In this document: positions 9,534-18,441 of the stretch, piece by piece | Layout of the letters: every line of letters starts with the position of its first letter | Numbering within the stretch: position 1 is the stretch's first letter | Notes under the pieces: model-generated | Told to the model about the DNA's origin: nothing | The model's input: the letters and a program-made list of their open reading frames with translations, nothing else | The model's database searches: none | Translations under genes and position numbers: made by a program | Assembly: GCF_024498195.1 (NCBI RefSeq) | Contig: NZ_CP101824.1 | Location: 2,728,001 to 2,792,000 of the forward strand | DNA: 64,000 nt | Origin: Halovivax cerinus | Lineage (GTDB): Archaea; Halobacteriota; Halobacteria; Halobacteriales; Natrialbaceae | Direction of reading: 5' to 3'

Positions 9534-9541
9534 CTTTTAGG
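9534..9541 (+). promoter_or_regulatory. TATA box of rtcB
   Basis: CTTTTAGG is centred about 26 nt before the ATG at 9563, the normal leaderless spacing, and supports that start over an in-frame ATG at 9524. Confidence 0.55.
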
Positions 9542-9562
9542 ACCGCCGACGGACCTACGGGT

Positions 9563-11029
9563 ATGACCACCTACGACGCGAACGGCGTGACCCTGGAGCG
9601 GGTCCGCGAGTACGTCTGGGAGATACCACAGGACGGGGACATGCGGACCCCGGCGCGAGTACTCGCCAGCGAATCGCTCCTCGACGAGATCAGCGAGGAC
9701 AAGACGCTCGAACAGCTCACGAACACGACCCACCTCCCGGGGATCACCGACTACGCGATCTGCATGCCGGACGGCCACCAGGGCTACGGTTTCCCCGTCG
9801 GTGGGGTCGGGGCGATGGACGCCGAAAACGGCTGTATATCGCCCGGAGCGGTTGGCTACGACATCAACTGTGGGGTAAGAATGATGACAACTAACCTCAC
9901 CTACGACGACGTTCGGGGACGCGAACGCGAGCTCGTCGACTCGCTGTTCGCGAACGTGCCCTCGGGTCTCGGCGGCGGCGGCATCGTCGAGGCGGGGATC
10001 GACACCGTCGACGAGATCCTCGCACGCGGCGTCGACTGGGCGCTGGAGAACGGGTACGCCGTGCAGGACGACCTGCGTCACTGCGAGGACGAGGGCGTTC
10101 GCGAGGAGGCGGACCCGGCGATGATCTCGCAGAAGGCGAAAGACCGCGGAAAGAACCAGATCGGCTCGCTCGGGTCGGGCAACCACTTCCTCGAGGTCCA
10201 GCGCGTCACCGACGTCTTCGACGACGAGGTTGGTGCGGCGTTCGGCCTGACGGCGGACCAGATCGTCGTGCTGATCCACTGCGGTTCGCGCGGGCTGGGT
10301 CACCAGACGTGCAACGACTATCTGCGGAAGATCGAACAGCACCACCAGGGGCTACTCGCCCAGCTTCCGGACAAGGAACTCGCGGCGGCGCCGGCCGGGT
10401 CACAACTCGCCGAGGAGTACTACGCGGCGATGAACGCGGCGATCAACTTCGCCTGGGTCAACCGCCAGCTGATTATGCACCGAACCCGGGAGGTGTTCGA
10501 GCGTGTATTCGACCGTTCGTGGGAAGACATGGAGATGGATCTCCTGTACGACGTCGCACACAACATCGCGAAGAGGGAGACGCACACCGTCGGCGCGGAC
10601 GAGACGGAACGCGAACTCTACGTCCACCGAAAAGGGGCGACGAGAGCCTTCCCTGCGGGCCACCCCGAGGTCCCGGCTGCCTACCGTGACGTCGGCCAGC
10701 CAGTCATCATTCCGGGGAGTATGGGTGCAGGAAGCTACGTCCTCCGCGGCGGTGCGGCTTCGATGGACCTCACGTTCGGTTCGACGGCTCACGGCGCCGG
10801 CCGCCTCATGAGCCGCACGCAGGCGAAGAACGAGTACTGGGGCGGTGACGTGCAGGACGAACTCGCGGCCGATCACCAGATCTACGTCAAGGCCCAGTCC
10901 GGTGCGACGGTCGCCGAGGAGGCGCCAGGGGTCTACAAGGACGTCGACGAAGTCGTGCGCGTCTCCGACGCACTCGGAATCGGCGACAGAGTCGCCAGAA
11001 CGTTCCCTGTCTGTACCATCAAGGGCTGA
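9563..11029 (+). CDS. rtcB: RNA-splicing ligase RtcB
   Basis: A 488-residue RtcB, which joins tRNA exons (2',3'-cyclic phosphate to 5'-OH) using GTP and Mn2+. Metal-ligand segments include C103 in GYDINCGVRM and the GSLGSGNHF motif near 201-209, HCGSRGLGHQ near 239-248, and the guanylylated His410 in TAHGAGR. The start at 9563 fits both the family N-terminus and the TATA box. Length is normal and there is no intein, although inteins occur in some archaeal RtcB genes. It works with the archease gene just upstream. A (TC)n tract follows its stop codon. Confidence 0.96.
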   Translation: MTTYDANGVTLERVREYVWEIPQDGDMRTPARVLASESLLDEISEDKTLEQLTNTTHLPGITDYAICMPDGHQGYGFPVGGVGAMDAENGCISPGAVGYDINCGVRMMTTNLTYDDVRGRERELVDSLFANVPSGLGGGGIVEAGIDTVDEILARGVDWALENGYAVQDDLRHCEDEGVREEADPAMISQKAKDRGKNQIGSLGSGNHFLEVQRVTDVFDDEVGAAFGLTADQIVVLIHCGSRGLGHQTCNDYLRKIEQHHQGLLAQLPDKELAAAPAGSQLAEEYYAAMNAAINFAWVNRQLIMHRTREVFERVFDRSWEDMEMDLLYDVAHNIAKRETHTVGADETERELYVHRKGATRAFPAGHPEVPAAYRDVGQPVIIPGSMGAGSYVLRGGAASMDLTFGSTAHGAGRLMSRTQAKNEYWGGDVQDELAADHQIYVKAQSGATVAEEAPGVYKDVDEVVRVSDALGIGDRVARTFPVCTIKG

Positions 11030-11033
11030 CGCG

Positions 11034-11059
11034 TCTCTCTCTCTCTCTCTCTCTCTCTC
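11034..11059 (+). repeat. (TC)13 dinucleotide tract
   Basis: Thirteen uninterrupted TC dinucleotides begin five bases after the rtcB stop codon. A pyrimidine tract in this place could act as a transcript end or be a slippage-prone microsatellite. Another (TC)12 tract occurs at 53881. Confidence 0.9.
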
Positions 11060-11203
11060 GCATCGGCAACGGCTGGGCTCGGGTGATCTCGATCGATCGC
11101 GGCTGGGGCCACTATCGAAACCCTGGCTCCAGTTGCGAACCTGGCTCTATTGGCGACGCGTCACGGCGATCGCGTGACAGTTCGATCGTCGCCCACCTCG
11201 ACG

Positions 11204-11413
11204 TCACTGCAGTTTGAACGGACTGTCCTCGTCGTCCTCGTCGTCTTCGTCGACGTAGGGTTTTCTCGCACTGATCGTCACCGAGGCCTCCGGGTCGTCC
11301 TCGTCGGCCCAGGGACTCTCGTAGGCGGTGAGTTCGAGGTCGGTCACCTCCCAGCCTTCAGCCTCGATCAGTTCGACGAGCGTTCGGCCGTCCGCGAGCA
11401 TCTCGTCTTCCAT
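11204..11413 (-). CDS. small acidic hypothetical protein
   Basis: A 69-residue acidic protein. The N-terminal half (to about residue 47) looks like a compact alpha-beta fold with LVELIEAEGWEVTDLEL, and the C-terminal part is a run of Asp and Glu before a short FKLQ end. Codon use and acidity match real halophilic genes. No motif identifies a function. It lies alone between rtcB and the Bat-type regulator and could share a transcript with neither with confidence. Confidence 0.65.
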   Translation of the reverse strand: MEDEMLADGRTLVELIEAEGWEVTDLELTAYESPWADEDDPEASVTISARKPYVDEDDEDDEDSPFKLQ

Positions 11414-11722
11414 GGGCTACCCTCGATCCCCGGTCGTGTAGGTGTTGTGCCGTACGAGTGAACCCCTGGTGATACCCGTACAATCCGGGAGTTGCAGTCG
11501 AAGGACCCCTGCCGTATCCCGGGCCGAGAGTGACCCGTTTCGACGATGGAACCGGTTCGGTGGATCGGCCGACATGTACGCTTCAAATACAGTCTACTGA
11601 CATGACTACGAGAGGTGCAGTTCGACCGACACACCAGCTGGAATGACGTTCGACGCACACGTCAATTGGACGGGCATTCGTGTGTCCGGTCCGCTGGATC
11701 GCCCTTCGCAGGGTCGGGTCGG
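11414..11722. other. intergenic region, no gene recognised
   Basis: About 309 bp between the small acidic gene and the Bat-type regulator, both on the minus strand. Frames across it have low third-position GC or overlap the regulator in a shadow frame. There is a TATA-like TTCAAATAC near 11582 on the plus strand with no plausible gene after it. Confidence 0.4.
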
Positions 11723-12388
11723 TCACTCGCCCGCCGGATTGTCGACGTCGAGCGCTTCGGTGACGAGCCGCCTGTGTGCTCGTCGGAGACGTTCCGAGAG
11801 CGCCTGGTGGGAGATCTCGAGTTCCTTGGCGAGTCCCTCCATGTCTACGTCGCGCGGGATCTCGTAGTATCCCGATGCGAGCGCCGTCACGAGCGTCTCG
11901 TACTGCGCGTCGGTCAGACCGTACCGGCTCCGCTCGGTGAGTTCGAGTTCGTGTACTCTCGCGACGTCGATGGTGATCCCTGCGTCGGTCGCGGCGTCGT
12001 ACGTCTCGGAGAGTGCGTCGCGTTCGGGGACGAGGACGCGAAGCCGCCACTGCGCGCCCGAGCCCCTCGCGTCGAGTATCGTCGCCTCCCTGTCCGTCAG
12101 GTGTTCGACCGTCTCGACCACGGAGTCGGCCCACCGGATCCGGTACCGGTGTTCGTCCTCGCTGTTTGCGAGTCGGTTCGCGCTATCGACGGTCGGGTCG
12201 TCCGCGAGCTGCGTATCCAGACCGTCGAGCGCGTCTGGCTCGCCCCGGAACTGCACGTGTGGCATCGTCGAAGCCGCGTCCGACGCGACGATCGGCTCGA
12301 TCCGTACCTGGAGCGACGGGAGCCGGTCCAGTGATCGAGCGAGAGCGAACTCGTGAGCCGGTATCACGAGTTCGGCTGTCGTGCCCAT
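11723..12388 (-). CDS. Bat-type HTH (HTH-10) transcriptional regulator
   Basis: A 221-residue regulator of the bacterioopsin-activator type. The first ~150 residues resemble the beta-rich sensor part of haloarchaeal Bat-like proteins, and the C-terminal HTH-10 segment (about 155-215) carries the typical YGLTDAQYETLVTALASGYY start and ELEISHQALSERLRRAH recognition helix. Such proteins control genes for light, oxygen or metabolic responses. The start at 12388 (MGTTAELVIPAHEFAL) fits the family better than one eight codons upstream. The gene is divergent from moaA with a repeat-rich spacer between them; its targets are unknown. Confidence 0.9.
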   Translation of the reverse strand: MGTTAELVIPAHEFALARSLDRLPSLQVRIEPIVASDAASTMPHVQFRGEPDALDGLDTQLADDPTVDSANRLANSEDEHRYRIRWADSVVETVEHLTDREATILDARGSGAQWRLRVLVPERDALSETYDAATDAGITIDVARVHELELTERSRYGLTDAQYETLVTALASGYYEIPRDVDMEGLAKELEISHQALSERLRRAHRRLVTEALDVDNPAGE

Positions 12389-12610
12389 AGGGGGGCAACC
12401 ACCTCCAGTCAAATGAGTTGTCTTCAGTCGGCCGTGACCGTTCGCGCGTCCGATCGGTCCGTGGCTCCGGACCAGCCATCGTGTTCGGTTCTCGTCTGCG
12501 TCTCCGCCATCTACGGGCGGCGCAGACCGAGTGGCTGGGACCGTTCAGTAGACGCCGGGTATCGCACTGTCGAGCGACGCCGTCACTCCATCCCTCCTTC
12601 CCACTCACAC

Positions 12611-12730
12611 AATCTCTCACACTCTCTTACTCACACATATTCTCTCTCACACCCTCTTACTCACACATATTCTCTCACACACCCTCTTACTCACACACAT
12701 TCTCTCACACACATCCACTCCCTTACATCA
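12611..12730 (+). repeat. 30-bp pyrimidine-rich tandem repeat, three copies plus a degenerate fourth
   Basis: Units start at 12611, 12641 and 12671, each close to TCTCTCACACCCTCTTACTC followed by ACACATAT, with a decayed copy at 12701-12730. The plus strand is nearly all C, T and A, which gives strong strand asymmetry. The exact 30-bp period and few mismatches point to recent slippage or unequal exchange. Confidence 0.9.
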
Positions 12731-12793
12731 CTCTCTCGAACCACGTGACCCGAGGGGTTCACGGTGTTGGCCGTGATCCGGCGTCGGGGAACG

Positions 12794-12801
12794 AGTTTAT
12801 G
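12794..12801 (+). promoter_or_regulatory. TATA box of moaA
   Basis: AGTTTATG lies about 28 nt before the GTG at 12826, supporting a leaderless mRNA that starts with GTG. Confidence 0.5.
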
Positions 12802-12825
12802 CGGGTTCGGCGTGAATAGCGTGGC

Positions 12826-13893
12826 GTGCTCACCGACTCGTTCGATCGCGACGTGACGGGCGTTCGCGTCTCGCTGACCGATCGGTGTAACTTCGACTGC
12901 GTCTACTGCCACAACGAGGGGCTGGGAGACACGCGGGGTCCCGCGGCACCGCGGGATCACGAGATGGGGGCGGACGACGTCGTCCGCTTCCTCGAGGTCG
13001 CAACCGAGTTCGACGTCGAGGCGGTGAAGTTCACCGGCGGCGAACCGATGCTACGTGAGGATCTGGCGGAGATCGTCGCTCGAACGCCCGACGAACTGTC
13101 GGTGTCGATGACGACGAACGGGACGTTCCTTCCCGGGCGCGCCGAAGCGCTCGTCGATGCCGGGCTCGATCGGGTCAACATCTCACAGGACGCGCTCGAT
13201 CGGGAGACGTTCGCACAGGTTACACAGAGCGGGGCCTACGACGCCGTGTTGGAGGGCGTCGGCGCCGCGCTGGACGCCGGACTCGACCCCGTCAAACTCA
13301 ACGTCGTGGTCTTCGAGCGGACGGCCGGCTACGTCCCCGAGATGGTCGAACACGTGGCGGCGAATCCGGGACTCAGACTCCAGCTGATCGAGTACATGCC
13401 CGAGTTGACTGGCAATCCGGAGTGGGCGATCGACATGGCGCGTGTCCACGACTGGCTGGCCGAACGAGCGGTAGCGGTCGCAAACCGCGAGATGCACGAT
13501 CGGACACGGTACTGGATCGCGCCCGACGATGGGGACGAGCGTGGCGGCGAGGACCAGGTTCCGATCACCAGGGACTCGGTCGACGACGAGTCACCGCCGA
13601 TCGACGACGCCTCGCTGGGACTGGTCGAGATCGTCGACCCGGTCGAGAACCCAACGTTCTGTGCGAATTGCCACCGCGTCCGCGTGACCCACGACGGGTT
13701 TCTCAAAGGCTGTCTCAACCGGACTGACGACCTGCGGTCGATGGGCGAGATGACGAACTCCGAGATCCGCGAGGCGTTTCGTGAGGTCGTGGCGAATCGC
13801 GTCCCCTTCTACGGCGAGTACATGGTGCGGACGGACGAGGGTGGCTGGGAGGTAAACGACGAGTACGTCGAGCCACGCGCGTCGGTCGACTGA
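12826..13893 (+). CDS. moaA: GTP 3',8-cyclase (molybdenum cofactor step 1)
   Basis: A 355-residue radical-SAM enzyme that converts GTP to 3',8-cyclo-GTP, first step of molybdopterin synthesis. The N-terminal cluster motif CNFDCVYC has C21, C25 and C28; the second 4Fe-4S cluster is held by [18 protein letters not shown] near 273-290. The start is GTG, supported by the TATA box. The C-terminus lacks the terminal Gly-Gly of bacterial and human MoaA, ending instead in an acidic segment. An insert of about 25 acidic residues lies before the C-terminal cluster. It is not next to other moa genes here. Confidence 0.95.
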   Translation: MLTDSFDRDVTGVRVSLTDRCNFDCVYCHNEGLGDTRGPAAPRDHEMGADDVVRFLEVATEFDVEAVKFTGGEPMLREDLAEIVARTPDELSVSMTTNGTFLPGRAEALVDAGLDRVNISQDALDRETFAQVTQSGAYDAVLEGVGAALDAGLDPVKLNVVVFERTAGYVPEMVEHVAANPGLRLQLIEYMPELTGNPEWAIDMARVHDWLAERAVAVANREMHDRTRYWIAPDDGDERGGEDQVPITRDSVDDESPPIDDASLGLVEIVDPVENPTFCANCHRVRVTHDGFLKGCLNRTDDLRSMGEMTNSEIREAFREVVANRVPFYGEYMVRTDEGGWEVNDEYVEPRASVD

Positions 13894-13979
13894 CGGGGAC
13901 GGCGGGCGTCGCTGACTCCGTCCGCTCCTGTCAACCGATGGAAGAACTTTAGGTGGTCTGGAAAATGGAGCCACCTAGC

Positions 13980-14873
13980 ATGCGATTCGACGACGCGTTC
14001 AAGGGAGGCCTCACCGTTCTCGGCATCGTCGCGATCGCTCTCGTGGCGGCGATCCTCGACGCTTCGTTGGATGTACCCAGTGAGACTGGCGGTGCGCCGG
14101 CGAGCCAGCAGTCCGGGCCTGTCGACCCGGTCGTCGTCCCCGAGATACCGCTGTTCGTTCAGGTGCTGGCGCTCGTCGTCGTGGCCTGTCTGGCGGGAGT
14201 TGTGGTGCTTTACATCGTCGACGAACCGATGGAGAGTCTCCTGATCGTCGTCGGTATCGTTCTCGGCGTGGCGCTCATTCTCGGGGTGTACACGCTGTTC
14301 AGCATCGTCGGTACCGGGCCCGGTCTTCGGGCCGGCGGATCCGAACCGACCGCTACCGGGATCGCGAGCTCGACCGAGGGGCAAGGCGGAAACGTAACTG
14401 CAGCGACGCTCTTCGCCGCCTCCCTCGGCGGCTTCTTCGTGGTATTCTTGGGGACGTTGGTGTACGTCCGCTGGCGAGGCGGTGAGACGGACCGGGCGGC
14501 GACCGACGAACCGGATCTGGACACTGACGCACCGGCAGTCGCGGTTGGCGCGGCTGCGGGCCGTGCGGCGACGCAGCTCGAAACGACCTCCCGACGGGAT
14601 CTGGAGAACACGATCTATCGGGCATGGCAGGAGATGACGTCACTCTTACCGGTCGAGTCGCCGGACACAACGACGCCCCGGGAGTTCGAGGCGGCGGCGG
14701 TCGACGTCGGGCTGGAACGCTCCGACGTCTCGGACCTGACCGACCTGTTCGAGGCGGTCCGGTACGGGTCTCTCGAATCGACGCCCACCCGCGAAGAGCA
14801 AGCGATCGACATCCTTCGGCGGATCGAATCACGGTACGGGGCGGACGACGGGAACGAGGTCGATCGCAAATGA
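13980..14873 (+). CDS. DUF4129-domain membrane protein
   Basis: A 297-residue protein with about four TM helices (near 10-30, 57-81, 90-112, 144-166) and a C-terminal cytoplasmic domain of about 80 residues beginning IYRAWQEMTSLL, which matches DUF4129. These domains commonly accompany DUF58 proteins, MoxR ATPases and transglutaminases in systems thought to assemble or modify surface proteins; that role is from general knowledge of the context. The start at 13980 follows an upstream in-frame ATG and places the first TM helix properly. Its stop overlaps the DUF58 gene by ATGA. Confidence 0.85.
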   Translation: MRFDDAFKGGLTVLGIVAIALVAAILDASLDVPSETGGAPASQQSGPVDPVVVPEIPLFVQVLALVVVACLAGVVVLYIVDEPMESLLIVVGIVLGVALILGVYTLFSIVGTGPGLRAGGSEPTATGIASSTEGQGGNVTAATLFAASLGGFFVVFLGTLVYVRWRGGETDRAATDEPDLDTDAPAVAVGAAAGRAATQLETTSRRDLENTIYRAWQEMTSLLPVESPDTTTPREFEAAAVDVGLERSDVSDLTDLFEAVRYGSLESTPTREEQAIDILRRIESRYGADDGNEVDRK

Positions 14874-17038
14874 GACACCGGGCGGCCGTCGCCGCAGTCG
14901 TGAGTGTCGGGTCGTTCGTACTCGGGGTCGCCATCCTCGTTGGCGGTGTCCCCGGCGACGTGTCGATCGCCGTCTTGTTACTCGTTGGGATGGCGACCGC
15001 GATGGTTGCTGCTTGGTCCGTGGTCAAACGTCGCGGCACGCAGCGTCGGTTCGACCTCCCCTCGGTCGAACGGGGACGGGCGGCTCCGATTCCGGGAGCG
15101 ACCCTCGAGGACGCGGTTGGCGAGTTCCACGAACGAACGACCGGAGCGGGACGGCCGGGCCGGCGAGCGGCGGCCGGCCTCTACGGGATCGCGATCGCCG
15201 TTCTCACCCGGTTTCGCGGACTGCCCGAGGACGACGCGACGGCGCTGCTCGACGACGGATCCTGGACCGACGATCCGTTCGCAGCCGGCTTGCTCTCGCC
15301 GACCCGCTCCGTGCCGTATCGGGATACGGGCCTTCGAACGAGGCTACTCCAGTACACGTCCCTCGTTCCGACGGCGACACTCCGCAATCGTGTGACGCGA
15401 CTCATCGAGACGAAATCCCGGTACACCGTCGCCATCGAGCGGACCGCCGCAGCGGTGACGAGAATCAGCGACGAGGCTCGCGGCGGGACGATCCTTCGTG
15501 GGGAACCCGATCACGTCGAGCCACCAGCCGACGGTATCAGCGTCCGGACGACCGATGGTCCCGTCGCGGCGCCGACGGAAGCCGGCCACCACCGGACGGC
15601 GTACTGGAACGGCATCGGCCTCGTCGCGTTGCTTCCCATCACGGTCGGCCTGTACGCGCGCGAACCGGCTGTGGTCTTGCTTGGCGCCGTAGCCGTGGCG
15701 TTCGCCGGTGTGGCATCGATCACGCGGGCTCCGAAACCCGATATCGACGTCACAAGAACCATCACGCCGGAGGAGCCGAAACCCGGTGAGCGCGTCGACG
15801 TGACCGTCACGATCGAGAACGCCTCGGCTTCGACGCTGTTCGACCTTCGGTACGTCGACGGCGTTCCGGCCCCGCTCTCGGTCGTCGCGGGGTCGGCGCG
15901 TCTCGGGACGGCGCTCGGCGCCGGTGAGTCGGTCTCGTACGAGTACACGCTGCGAGCGAGCCGCGGCCGCCACGAATTCGATCCCGGGCTCGCGGTGACA
16001 CGCGATCTGTTCCAGTCCGAAGAACGGGCGACGTACGTCCCATCGGAGTCGGTGATCGTCGCCGAACCGCCCCCGACGCCGCTGTCGCACGATCCGGCGC
16101 TGCGGCGGGTGGCCGGCACGTTCGGGTCGAGTTTCGCGACCGACGACGGCGGTGACGGAACGGCGTTTCACTCGGTGCGTGAGTACCGTCGTGGTGACCC
16201 GCTGAACCGCATCGACTGGAACCGTCGTGCGCGCACGGGTGAGCTCGCGACGCTGGAGTTCGAAGAAGAGTACGCCGGAAGCGTCCTTCTCCTCGTCGAC
16301 GCCCGGGCCGCTGCGTACGTTACGCACGAGCAGGGCGCACCGCACGCCGTCGACCGGGCGGTCACGGCTTGCAGCCGGCTGATCCCGACGTTGCTCGAAG
16401 AGGGTCACCACGTCGGTCTCGCGGCGGTCGGTCCCGCCGTCCGTGCGGCGTCGACAGACACGTCGGCTGGAGCGTGCTGGATTCCACCCCACACCGGTCG
16501 GACACACGAGCGCCGACTCGTGGCCGCGATGTCGGGACACCCCCAGTTCTCACCGTCGGTTCCGACCGGCGCGACCCGATGGCGGACGCAACTTCGCGAT
16601 CTCAAACGGCGACTCTCACAGAACGTGCAGGTGCTCTTCGTCTCTCCGCTCGTCGATAGTACCAGCGTGGAAATCCCTCGCCGACTCGAGGCGAGCGGGC
16701 ACGCCGTCTCCGTTCTGAGTCCGGATGCGACGGCGACCGCGACGGTGAGCCAGCGTCTCGCACGTGTCGCCAGGCTCATCCGTCGGTTCGACCTGCAGCG
16801 AAGTGGCATTCCGGTGATCCAGTGGGATGCCGGCGAGACCATCGAGGGGGCACTCGCCGGCGACGGGCGGACCGTCGGATCTGGACCCGGCGTTCTGGAT
16901 ACCGGTTCGGACGAGTCCGGACGGGAGGCTACTCGGTCTGCAGGTGCGTCGACGGACGAACCGAACGACGCCCCGACGGACATCCCAGAACGGGTGTCAC
17001 ACGCCGTATCTGGGCCCGAAGCCGGTGATCGCTCGTGA
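14870..17038 (+). CDS. DUF58-domain membrane protein
   Basis: A 722-residue protein. Two TM helices lie at the N-terminus (about 5-25 and 32-53), a further hydrophobic pair near 245-285, then a beta-rich domain, and the DUF58 core with the hallmark VREYRRGDPLNRIDWNRRAR near 440-460 followed by a VWA-like strand LLLVDARA. DUF58 proteins act with MoxR AAA+ ATPases in an unresolved assembly or activation role. The start at 14870 is fixed by the ATGA overlap with the DUF4129 gene. The last ~90 residues are acidic and disordered. No MoxR ATPase gene is present in this cluster. Confidence 0.88.
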   Translation: MRHRAAVAAVVSVGSFVLGVAILVGGVPGDVSIAVLLLVGMATAMVAAWSVVKRRGTQRRFDLPSVERGRAAPIPGATLEDAVGEFHERTTGAGRPGRRAAAGLYGIAIAVLTRFRGLPEDDATALLDDGSWTDDPFAAGLLSPTRSVPYRDTGLRTRLLQYTSLVPTATLRNRVTRLIETKSRYTVAIERTAAAVTRISDEARGGTILRGEPDHVEPPADGISVRTTDGPVAAPTEAGHHRTAYWNGIGLVALLPITVGLYAREPAVVLLGAVAVAFAGVASITRAPKPDIDVTRTITPEEPKPGERVDVTVTIENASASTLFDLRYVDGVPAPLSVVAGSARLGTALGAGESVSYEYTLRASRGRHEFDPGLAVTRDLFQSEERATYVPSESVIVAEPPPTPLSHDPALRRVAGTFGSSFATDDGGDGTAFHSVREYRRGDPLNRIDWNRRARTGELATLEFEEEYAGSVLLLVDARAAAYVTHEQGAPHAVDRAVTACSRLIPTLLEEGHHVGLAAVGPAVRAASTDTSAGACWIPPHTGRTHERRLVAAMSGHPQFSPSVPTGATRWRTQLRDLKRRLSQNVQVLFVSPLVDSTSVEIPRRLEASGHAVSVLSPDATATATVSQRLARVARLIRRFDLQRSGIPVIQWDAGETIEGALAGDGRTVGSGPGVLDTGSDESGREATRSAGASTDEPNDAPTDIPERVSHAVSGPEAGDRS

Positions 17039-17577
17039 CGACACACGACGCTCGACCGTCGGTCGTCGCCGGGATGTGTGCCCTGATTGCAGGCGTCGTC
17101 GGCGTCGCTGTCGCGGTACTCGGATCGGCCGAATCGGCTGCCATCGCCGTCCTCGGATTCGGCTTGCTCGTCTGGGCCGTTCGACGTGGCGGAACCGTTC
17201 CGCTCGATCTGGGCGCGATGATCCTGTTCCTCGCACTGGTTCACGCGACGGTTCGATCTCCCGGCGTGGTCGTAGCGTTCGTCGGGTCGCTCGCGGTGGT
17301 CCTCGCCTGGGACTTCGGACACACGGCTCGTGACGTGGGGCGCCAACTCGGGCGGGAATCCCGGACGAAGCGGCTCGAGATCGTTCGAATCGGGACGTCG
17401 ACGCTGGTCGGACTGGTCACCGTGACGCTCGCGTCCCTGGCTTTCCTCTCGGTTGGGACCGTCGGTTCCGTCGGTGCAGTGATCGCGCTGGTCCTGTCCG
17501 TCCTCTTCGTGACGATCGCGCTGGGTACCGGCGTCACCGCGGTACGCTCGCACGACGACGTGTTCAGGGACGTCTGA
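17035..17577 (+). CDS. multi-TM membrane protein of the DUF58 operon
   Basis: A 180-residue protein with about five or six hydrophobic helices and no other motif. It starts with GTG in a GTGA overlap with the DUF58 stop, so it is the third gene of a tightly coupled operon. I recall a haloarchaeal DUF (possibly DUF7519) in this place, but that is from memory. It is probably a membrane partner of the DUF4129/DUF58 proteins. Confidence 0.8.
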   Translation: MTTHDARPSVVAGMCALIAGVVGVAVAVLGSAESAAIAVLGFGLLVWAVRRGGTVPLDLGAMILFLALVHATVRSPGVVVAFVGSLAVVLAWDFGHTARDVGRQLGRESRTKRLEIVRIGTSTLVGLVTVTLASLAFLSVGTVGSVGAVIALVLSVLFVTIALGTGVTAVRSHDDVFRDV

Positions 17578-17676
17578 GAGTCGACTCGTGACCAATAACC
17601 GTACGTCGTCGTTACACGAGGGATACGGTGCCGTGCGACGGGGTCTCTTCTGGATAGGGGCCCGGCGTTTCGTTGC

Positions 17677-17685
17677 CCTTATGTA
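17677..17685 (+). promoter_or_regulatory. possible TATA box upstream of tRNA-Ser and the rpsM operon
   Basis: CCCTTATGT predicts a start near 17710, about 55 nt before the mature tRNA. No second TATA box is obvious between the tRNA and rpsM, so this promoter may serve both. Confidence 0.35.
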
Positions 17686-17764
17686 CCCGAGGGGGTGTAC
17701 CTTCGGGTACGTTACGCTGTAGGGGGTCCGCCCCCGAGTCCAGACGGGCGACGATAGAACGCGG

Positions 17765-17848
17765 GTCGTGGTAGCCAAGCAGGCCCAAGGCGCATGGTTG
17801 CTAACCATGTGGCGTCAAGCCTCCGGGGTTCGAATCCCCGCCACGACG
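17765..17848 (+). tRNA. tRNA-Ser (anticodon GCU)
   Basis: A class II tRNA. The acceptor stem GTCGTGG pairs with CCACGAC at 17841-17847, with G as discriminator. The anticodon arm CATGG-TTGCTAA-CCATG puts GCT at 17800-17802. A variable arm and the TPsiC loop GGTTCGAATCC follow. There is no intron and CCA is not encoded. It lies only 68 bp before the S13 gene and may be cotranscribed with the ribosomal protein operon. Confidence 0.97.
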
Positions 17849-17916
17849 TCCGTACCACAGAACAGGCTGGTGGGCCGAGCAGTCGGTTCCACCAGGGACA
17901 CGCAGATACACGATAC

Positions 17917-18441
17917 ATGAGCGAGGAAACACCGCACGAATCCGAAGACGAAGACCTCCAGTACTTCGTTCGGATCGGTCAGACCGACCTCGACGGGACG
18001 AAGTCCGTCGAGCGGGCGCTGACCGGTCTCGACGGGATCGGCCGGCGAACGGCCAGGCTCGTCGCGAACGAAGCTGGCGTCGACCGAACCGCCACGTTCG
18101 GCGCACTCGACGAGGCCGCGATCGACGAGGTCGTCGGCGTCGTCGAATCGCTGGACGAACAGATTCCCGACTGGCTGACGAACCGTCCGGGCGACTTCTA
18201 CACGGGCGAGACGGAACACGTGGTCGGCAACGACCTCGGTCTCACCCGACAGCAGGACATCAACCGGATGAAGATGATCGACTCCTACAAAGGTGCCCGC
18301 CACAAGCGCGGCCAGAAGGTTCGCGGCCAGCGGACCAAGTCCACCGGCCGCACCGAGGGGACGATCGGCGTCAACGTCGAGGAGATCCGCGAGGAACAGG
18401 CCGAGGAGGCCGCCGCTGCCGAAGAGGAGGGTGATGAATAA
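17917..18441 (+). CDS. rpsM: 30S ribosomal protein S13
   Basis: A 174-residue S13, which sits in the 30S head and contacts tRNA and the 50S subunit. The archaeal N-terminal extension is acidic (MSEETPHESEDEDLQYF). Family features include GLDGIGRRTARLVANEAGVD and the basic C-terminal SYKGARHKRGQKVRGQRTK, followed by a Glu/Ala-rich tail. The ATG at 17917 fits haloarchaeal homologues. It heads the archaeal block S13-S4-S11-Rpo3 and its stop overlaps the S4 start (TAATG). Confidence 0.97.
   Translation: MSEETPHESEDEDLQYFVRIGQTDLDGTKSVERALTGLDGIGRRTARLVANEAGVDRTATFGALDEAAIDEVVGVVESLDEQIPDWLTNRPGDFYTGETEHVVGNDLGLTRQQDINRMKMIDSYKGARHKRGQKVRGQRTKSTGRTEGTIGVNVEEIREEQAEEAAAAEEEGDE

Larger units (their letters stand above)
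12389..12825. other. intergenic region with tandem repeat, between divergent genes
   Basis: This 437-bp gap separates the Bat-type regulator and moaA. It holds a pyrimidine-rich 30-bp tandem repeat (12611-12730) and the moaA TATA box. Open frames crossing it are produced by the repeat and are not convincing genes. Confidence 0.6.

Noticed and set aside
12611-12730. CRISPR array or coding repeat protein
   Set aside because: Repeats are contiguous and pyrimidine-biased, and the frames that cross it end at repeat-derived stops with no promoter.
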